Part shown: positions 5,757 through 9,659 of the stretch, in pieces
How the letters are laid out: each line of letters starts with the position of its first letter
Numbering within the stretch: position 1 is the stretch's first letter
Source of the DNA: Dehalococcoidia bacterium
GTDB taxonomy: Bacteria; Chloroflexota; Dehalococcoidia; Lucifugimonadales; JAGWBF01
Assembly: GCA_021296015.1 (NCBI GenBank)
Contig: JAGWBG010000035.1
Location: forward strand, 1-9,659
DNA length: 9,659 nucleotides
Direction: 5' to 3'
The notes under the pieces: model-generated
What the model was told of the DNA's origin: nothing
What the model saw: the letters and a program-made list of their open reading frames with translations, nothing else
Database searches by the model: none
Program-made: the position numbers and the translations under genes

Positions 5757-6584
5757 ATGCCGCTTAGAATACCCAAGCCCAAAACGCCCGGAACCAGGGA
5801 CGCGGCCCTGCCGTCCTTTGAGGAGATAACGCGTAATAAGCCGGAGAAGTCTCTGCTGCGTCCCCTGAACAAGACCGCCGGCAGAAATAATCGCGGCAAG
5901 ATAACCACCCGTCATCGGGGTGGCGGCAGCAAGCGAATGTACCGGATCATAGACTTCAAGCGGGACAAGGTAGGTGTTCCCGGCAAAGTGGCATCCATTG
6001 AATACGACCCCAACCGGTCGGCCCGGATAGCCCTCATCAACTACGCCGATGGAGAGAAGCGTTACATTCTAGCACCCGTAGGCCTTGAAGTGGGCGCGAG
6101 AATAGAATCGGGACCCAGAGCGGAAATCAAGCCGGGCAACACCCTGCCCCTCAGGCACATTCCGGCCGGCACCCTGGTGCATAATCTGGAGCTTACGCCG
6201 GGAAGGGGCGGCCAGGTTGTGAGAAGCGCCGGAGTTGCCGCACAAGTCCTGTCCAGGGAAGACCCCTACGTTCTTATACGGCTCCCGTCGGGCGAGGTAC
6301 GCAGGGTCCTGGTAAGTTGCCAGGCCACGGTGGGGCAGGTGGGCAATATAGACCACAAGAACGTCAAGCTGGGCAAGGCGGGCAAGACCCGGTATCAGGG
6401 CCGCAGGCCCGAGGTCCGAGGCGTAACTATGAACCCCAACGACCACCCTCACGGGGGTGGTGAAGGCCGCTCTCCCATTGGCCTTCCGGGTCCCAAGACA
6501 CCCTGGGGCAAACCGGCTCTGGGTTACAAGACCAGGGGTAAGAAAAAGGCTAGCAGCAAGTTCATCGTGAGAAAGAGGAGATAG
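5757..6584 (+). CDS. rplB: 50S ribosomal protein L2
   Basis: L2 is one of the most conserved 50S proteins, needed for subunit joining and for a functional peptidyl-transferase centre. The protein is 275 residues, as expected. The N-terminal half has NNRGKITTRHRGGGSKRMYRIIDF (about 45-68), an OB-fold-like RNA-binding region. The C-terminal half has MNPNDHPHGGGEGRSPIG; His230 and His232 lie in the region of the essential E. coli His229. The basic tail KKKASSKFIVRKRR is typical. MNPND replaces the MNPVD of E. coli, a change that I believe occurs in other bacteria. The gap from rplW is two bases, and rpsS begins two bases after the stop. Confidence 0.97.
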   Translation: MPLRIPKPKTPGTRDAALPSFEEITRNKPEKSLLRPLNKTAGRNNRGKITTRHRGGGSKRMYRIIDFKRDKVGVPGKVASIEYDPNRSARIALINYADGEKRYILAPVGLEVGARIESGPRAEIKPGNTLPLRHIPAGTLVHNLELTPGRGGQVVRSAGVAAQVLSREDPYVLIRLPSGEVRRVLVSCQATVGQVGNIDHKNVKLGKAGKTRYQGRRPEVRGVTMNPNDHPHGGGEGRSPIGLPGPKTPWGKPALGYKTRGKKKASSKFIVRKRR

Positions 6585-6586
6585 GC

Positions 6587-6883
6587 ATGTCCAGGTCTAC
6601 CAAGAAAGGCCCTTACGTCCACCCCAAGCTCATGAAGAAGGTGTTGTCTATCCAGAGCGTAGGCTCGAAAACCGTGATACGCACATGGTCGCGTGCCTCG
6701 ACCATCATGCCGGAGATGGTGGGTCTCACCATAGCCGTCCACGATGGCCGGAGACATGTGCCGGTCTTCATCACCGAGAACACGGTGGGTCACAAGCTCG
6801 GTGAATTCGCTCCCACTCGTACCTTTCGCGGTCACATAGCCAGATCGGAGCGCACCAGCCAGATGGCAAGAGGCCGCCGGTAG
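6587..6883 (+). CDS. rpsS: 30S ribosomal protein S19
   Basis: S19 lies on the 30S head with S13 and contacts the 50S subunit and A-site tRNA. The 98-residue protein has the family start RSTKKGPYVHPKLMKKV (3-19), then TWSRASTIMPEMVGLTIAVHDGRRHVPVFITENTVGHKLGEFAPTRTFRGH (33-83), which is close to the bacterial consensus throughout. The start ATG is two bases after the rplB stop, with GAGGAG inside the rplB end as Shine-Dalgarno. It is followed by a 33-base gap to rplV. Confidence 0.97.
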   Translation: MSRSTKKGPYVHPKLMKKVLSIQSVGSKTVIRTWSRASTIMPEMVGLTIAVHDGRRHVPVFITENTVGHKLGEFAPTRTFRGHIARSERTSQMARGRR

Positions 6884-6916
6884 ACTTGAATAACGGGGGA
6901 AGGAGATACTGTAGTC

Positions 6917-7258
6917 GTGCCTGAGGTCAAGGCCACCGCAAAGGATATAGGAGCCTCTCCCAAAAGGCTGAAACCCATCGTAGACCTAGTCAGGGGTAAG
7001 CCGGTGAATCACGCTCTTGACACTCTTGGTCTCCTGTCCTCTCCCTGGGCGAGAGTGGTGGCCAAGGTAGTACGGTCCGCCGCCGCCAATGCCGAGAACA
7101 ATCTGTTGATGAATCCGGATGCCCTGGTCATTGTAAAGATAGTCGCCGATGGCGCTCGTCCCCTCAAGAGGTTCAGACCGCGCGCCAGGGGCCGTATCGG
7201 GCGTATAACCAAGCGTTCAAGCCATATAACCGTCGTAGTAGATGAGGAGGTGTCTTAG
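6917..7258 (+). CDS. rplV: 50S ribosomal protein L22
   Basis: L22 binds all domains of 23S rRNA, and its beta-hairpin forms part of the exit-tunnel constriction together with L4. The protein is 113 residues. The N-terminal helix region ATAKDIGASPKRLKPIVDLVRGKPV (6-30) and AKVVRSAAANAENN (49-62) are standard. The tunnel hairpin spans about 80-101 (RPLKRFRPRARGRIGRITKR), followed by SSHITVVV. The start is GTG at 6917, supported by AGGAGAT (6901-6907) nine bases upstream and by the conserved N-terminus. Its TAG stop overlaps the GTG of rpsC by one base, which implies coupled translation. Confidence 0.95.
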   Translation: MPEVKATAKDIGASPKRLKPIVDLVRGKPVNHALDTLGLLSSPWARVVAKVVRSAAANAENNLLMNPDALVIVKIVADGARPLKRFRPRARGRIGRITKRSSHITVVVDEEVS

Positions 7259-7989
7259 TGGGCCACAAGACTCATCCCATAGGTTTCAGACTTGGAATAG
7301 TAAAAGACTGGCAGACCCACTGGTACGCCCCCAAGGGCAAGAACTACAGGGACCTGGTGCTCGAGGACATGAAGATAAGGGAGAACATAAACGCCGAGTA
7401 CAAGGGGTTCTCCAATGCCGGAATCTCCCGCATAGAAATTGACAGGGGCACCCAGGACATAGTGGTAAATGTTCATTCGGCCAGGCCTGGCATACTTATC
7501 GGAAGGGACGGAGAACGGGTAAAGCGCCTGCGAAGCAGACTTGAGGGTGTCACCAGCAGACGGATTCAACTCAACATCCTGGAAATATCCCAGCCGGAGT
7601 TGAACTCCTATCTGGTGGGTAGGAACATCGCCGATCAGCTTGAGCGCAGGGTATCCTATCGCAGGGCCATGCGCCAGGCCGCTCAGAGAGCCATGCAAGC
7701 TGGGGCACAGGGCATAAAGATAATCATCAAAGGTCGCATCACGGGGGCCGAAATCGCCCGCCGGGAGAAGCTTATGGAGGGGCGGGTCCCCCTCCACACT
7801 CTGAGGGCGGATATAGACTACAGCATTGCCGAAGCCCACACTGTGATGGGTCTTATAGGAGTAAAGGTCTGGATTTATAATGGAGACGTGGCTCCTCCTC
7901 AGTCGGAGGAAGTTATGGACGATTTGGAGACCATTGAGGTAACCATACCCCCTGAATCCGAAGAGGAGACTGAAGATGTTACAACCTAA
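7258..7989 (+). CDS. rpsC: 30S ribosomal protein S3 with acidic C-terminal tail
   Basis: S3 forms part of the mRNA entry channel and of the ribosomal helicase activity. The 243-residue protein starts MGHKTHPIGFRLGIVKDW. The type-II KH domain has the GxxG loop as G82-R-D-G85. The C-terminal domain contains GAEIARREKLMEGRVPLHTLRADIDYS (163-189) and GVKVWIYNGDV (201-211), both family hallmarks. After residue 211 there is an acidic tail of about 32 residues (SEEVMDDLE, then PPESEEETED) longer than in short S3 proteins such as those near 210-220 residues. The GTG start overlaps the rplV stop by one base, and AGGAGG just upstream gives a Shine-Dalgarno. Its 3' end overlaps the rplP start by 14 bases. 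Confidence 0.97.
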   Translation: MGHKTHPIGFRLGIVKDWQTHWYAPKGKNYRDLVLEDMKIRENINAEYKGFSNAGISRIEIDRGTQDIVVNVHSARPGILIGRDGERVKRLRSRLEGVTSRRIQLNILEISQPELNSYLVGRNIADQLERRVSYRRAMRQAAQRAMQAGAQGIKIIIKGRITGAEIARREKLMEGRVPLHTLRADIDYSIAEAHTVMGLIGVKVWIYNGDVAPPQSEEVMDDLETIEVTIPPESEEETEDVTT

Positions 7990-8413
7990 AAGAGTCAAGT
8001 ACCGCAAGATGCACAGAGGTCGCCGCTCGGGAAAGGCTACGTCGGGCAACACCGTGGACTTCGGTGAGTACGGACTGAAGGCAATGGAAGACCACTGGAT
8101 AACCGCCAGGCAGATAGAGGCGGCCCGTATTGCCATTACCCGTCATCTGCGTCGGGGCGGCAGGGTCTGGGTGCGCCTTTTCTCAGACAAGGCCGTGAGC
8201 AAAAAGCCCGCAGAGGTACGCATGGGAGGGGGCAAGGCCGCCGTAGACCATTGGGTAGCGGTGGTCAAGCCTGGCCACATCATGTTTGAGGTGAGCGGAG
8301 TCCGGGAGGAGTTGGCCGTGGCGGCACTGCGCCTCGCATCTCACAAGTTGCCCATACCCACTCGGGTGGTGCGACGAGATAACCTTCAGGCGGCCGCTGG
8401 GGGAGGAGTCTAA
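7976..8413 (+). CDS. rplP: 50S ribosomal protein L16
   Basis: L16 binds at the base of the central protuberance, near the A-site tRNA elbow, and is a late-assembling 50S protein. The protein is 145 residues. It opens MLQPKRVKYRKMHRGRRSGKA and carries FGEYGLKAMEDHWITARQIEAARIAITRHLRRGGRVWVRLF (29-69), KKPAEVRMGGGK (76-87) and WVAVVKPGHIMFEVSGV. Arg82 corresponds to the E. coli Arg81 that is hydroxylated by RoxA. The chosen ATG starts inside the last codons of rpsC (14-base overlap) and matches the conserved N-terminus, so the overlap looks real; GAAGAGGAG lies just upstream. The end AAAGGGV is a short flexible extension. Confidence 0.96.
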   Translation: MLQPKRVKYRKMHRGRRSGKATSGNTVDFGEYGLKAMEDHWITARQIEAARIAITRHLRRGGRVWVRLFSDKAVSKKPAEVRMGGGKAAVDHWVAVVKPGHIMFEVSGVREELAVAALRLASHKLPIPTRVVRRDNLQAAAGGGV

Positions 8414-8466
8414 CCCTGGCAACCCGGCAGGCTTGTATCAAGTAATTTGAAAGGAAGAATACGCCC

Positions 8467-8664
8467 GTGCGCGCTCACGAAATGAGGGAACTCAGTGACC
8501 AGGACCTGCGGAGAGAGTTGGAGAACTCCCATAGAGAACTGCTGAACCTCCGCTTCCGCATCGCCACAAAGCAGGTGGCCGACACGTCCCAGCCTCGCGC
8601 CGTGAGGAAGAATATAGCACGGCTCCATACCATAATGAGCGAGCGGCAGATGGGAGCGAGATAG
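8467..8664 (+). CDS. rpmC: 50S ribosomal protein L29
   Basis: L29 is a small two-helix protein beside L23 at the exit tunnel. The 65-residue protein contains EMRELSDQDLRRELENSHRELLNLRFRIATKQVADTSQPRAVRKNIARLHTI, the usual helical hairpin with LLNLRF-x-x-A and an R-x-x-RKxIAR-type second helix. The start is GTG at 8467, with AAGGAAG ten or so bases upstream; the ATG at 8482 is internal to the first helix and less likely. It follows rplP after 53 bases of gap with no gene, and rpsQ begins one base after its stop. Confidence 0.93.
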   Translation: MRAHEMRELSDQDLRRELENSHRELLNLRFRIATKQVADTSQPRAVRKNIARLHTIMSERQMGAR

Positions 8665-8665
8665 T

Positions 8666-8989
8666 ATGGCCAAGGAGAGACGAAAGGTTCGGGTGGGCCG
8701 TGTGGTCAGCGACAAGATGGACCAGACAGTGGTGGTGGCCGTGCAATGGCAGCATCGCCATCCCATCTATGGGAAGAGTATCCGACGCATCACCAAGTTC
8801 TATACCCACGACAAAGATAATAAGTGCAGGGTGGGAGATGTGGTGCGCATTGAAGAGATACGCCCCATATCGCGTACCAAGCGATGGAGGGTGCTGGAAA
8901 TCGTTGACCGGCGGGACGTGGTGGACGTTAAACCTGCCGAACTAGATGAAGGGATACTCTCCGAGGAGAATGACCCGGAGGAGGAGTAA
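8666..8989 (+). CDS. rpsQ: 30S ribosomal protein S17 with acidic C-terminal tail
   Basis: S17 is an OB-fold primary-assembly protein of the 30S body, bound to 16S helices h7 and h11. The 107-residue protein has the family core KVRVGRVVSDKMDQTVVVAVQWQHRHPIYGKSIRRITKFYTHDKDNKCRVGDVVRIEEIRPISRTKRWRVLEIV (7-80). Common bacterial S17 proteins are about 80-90 residues; here roughly 20 more follow, mostly acidic, ending LSEENDPEEE. The ATG is one base after the rpmC stop, and the GAGCGAGATAG end of rpmC provides little Shine-Dalgarno, so translation is probably coupled. The end of the gene (GAGGAGGAG) supplies the Shine-Dalgarno for rplN. Confidence 0.95.
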   Translation: MAKERRKVRVGRVVSDKMDQTVVVAVQWQHRHPIYGKSIRRITKFYTHDKDNKCRVGDVVRIEEIRPISRTKRWRVLEIVDRRDVVDVKPAELDEGILSEENDPEEE

Positions 8990-8991
8990 AG

Positions 8992-9349
8992 GTGATCCAG
9001 ACTTTCACTCGTCTGGTGGTGGCTGACAATAGCGGCGCCAAAGAGATTATGTGTATCAATATACCCGGCAGCAGCAGACGCCGTTACGCGTCAGTACGCG
9101 ATGTCATCGTAGGCTCTGTTAAAGAGGCCGTGCCGATGTCCGCCGTCAAAAACCGAGAGGTTGTGCGGGCCGTAAAAAGCCCATCGCAGCCCCGACGGAA
9201 CCTACGTGAGGTTCGACGACAATGCCGCCGTCATTATTACCGACAGATTGAACCAGCCCCGTGGCACCCGCATTTTTGGCCCTGTGGCCAGGGAGCTACG
9301 TGAGCGGGGATTCATGCGTATCATATCGCTGGCGCCCGAGGTGGTGTGA
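8992..9349 (+). pseudogene. rplN: 50S ribosomal protein L14, reading frame broken (frameshifted as given)
   Basis: L14 binds 23S rRNA and forms intersubunit bridges with 16S rRNA. From the GTG at 8992 the first 61 residues are a clear L14 (TRLVVADNSGAKEIMCINIPGSSRRRYASVRDVIV, then VKEAVPMSAVKNREVVRAV). After GTA at 9172 the frame leaves the family and would give an unrelated end at 9303. The true C-terminal half is in the +1 frame from 9194: DGTYVRFDDNAAVIITDRLNQPRGTRIFGPVARELRERGFMRIISLAPEVV, with stop TGA at 9347-9349. The third frame shows KKPIAAP between them (9174-9191). The normal gene needs about 33 bases between V61 and the D of PDG; only 19 are present. L14 is essential, so a sequence or assembly error is likely; a real lesion cannot be ruled out. 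The stop overlaps the rplX ATG by one base. Confidence 0.9.
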
Positions 9350-9659
9350 TGAAGATACGAAGGGGTGACACCGTCATGGTGATAGCCGGCAAGGAAAAGG
9401 GCAAGAGGGGAAGGGTAGACAGAGTGCTGCCCTCTGAGGACAGGGTGATGATAGAGGGGGTCAACTTTGTGACCCGCCACGTCAGGCCCCGACCGGATGT
9501 CAGGCAGGCAGGTAGAATCCAGAAGGAGTCTCCCGTCCCCTTGTCCAACGTGGTCCTAGTGTGTGACAAGTGCAGCAAGCCCACACGGGTGCGGCACAGT
9601 TTTCTTGATGACGGTAGAAAGGTGAGAACATGTCTACAGTGCAGGGAGACAATCGGGTA
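9349..9659 (+). CDS. rplX: 50S ribosomal protein L24 (last base of the stop codon lies outside the window)
   Basis: L24 is an assembly-initiator protein of the 50S that binds the 5' end of 23S rRNA. The frame from ATG at 9349 gives 103 residues and then TA at the last two bases, so the next base probably completes a stop (the normal length is near 103). The KOW motif is at 6-28 (GDTVMVIAGKEKGKRGRVDRVLP), followed by EGVNFVTRHVRP (36-47). Cys72, Cys75, Cys95 and Cys98 form two CxxC pairs, the zinc-ribbon form found in many bacteria. The start overlaps the rplN stop as TGATG, consistent with coupling. If the last codon is not a stop, it would be Tyr and the protein would continue. Confidence 0.93.
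   Translation, partial: MKIRRGDTVMVIAGKEKGKRGRVDRVLPSEDRVMIEGVNFVTRHVRPRPDVRQAGRIQKESPVPLSNVVLVCDKCSKPTRVRHSFLDDGRKVRTCLQCRETIG

Noticed and set aside
9172..9193. Programmed -1 frameshifting in rplN at AAAAA and then CCCC
   Set aside because: Two successive -1 slips would restore L14 minus four residues, but the A run is shorter than the dnaX-type A-AAA-AAG site. Two programmed slips in 20 bases of an essential, highly expressed gene are also implausible, and I know of no such case in L14.

Overview
This window is an ordinary, highly conserved bacterial ribosomal-protein cluster on the + strand: the str and S10 operons plus the first genes of spc, in the order rpsL, rpsG, fusA, rpsJ, rplC, rplD, rplW, rplB, rpsS, rplV, rpsC, rplP, rpmC, rpsQ, rplN, rplX. 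The proteins are bacterial in type (e.g. two-cysteine-pair L24, bacterial EF-G). S12 carries an extra stretch between residues 23 and 42 of the kind known in Firmicutes. Coding sequence is moderately GC-rich but uses many ATA (Ile) and AGG (Arg) codons. With no tuf gene after fusA, this fits a Chloroflexota (Dehalococcoidia-like) genome best. That placement is inference from memory of the families and is only moderately secure.

Layout. Bases 3-194 hold the 3' end of an unidentified gene. Bases 195-527 are a visibly AT-richer spacer with a 9-bp hairpin near its start and a good sigma-70-type promoter (464-492) just before rpsL. From 528 to the window end the genes follow in one direction with no convincing terminator. 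Most gaps are below 60 bp, and several genes overlap or abut (rplV/rpsC by 1 base, rpsC/rplP by 14, rplN/rplX by 1). The longer gaps are rpsL-rpsG (78), rpsG-fusA (90, with a GACA-loop hairpin) and rpsJ-rplC (115, with two hairpins). The products are 30S proteins (S12, S7, S10, S19, S3, S17), 50S proteins (L3, L4, L23, L2, L22, L16, L29, L14, L24) and the translocase EF-G, so the whole run serves ribosome assembly and elongation.

Points that stand out: (1) rplN (L14) cannot be read in one frame. The frame breaks near 9172-9193, beside runs of five A and four C, and about 14 bases are missing against the normal gene; this is either a sequence error or a real lesion. (2) The rpsJ-rplC gap carries a strong hairpin ending six bases before the rplC ribosome binding site, while the usual S10-leader position (fusA-rpsJ) is only 15 bases long. 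(3) L4, S3 and S17 all end in acidic tails. I found no evidence of a mobile element, CRISPR array, defence system or other novel machinery.
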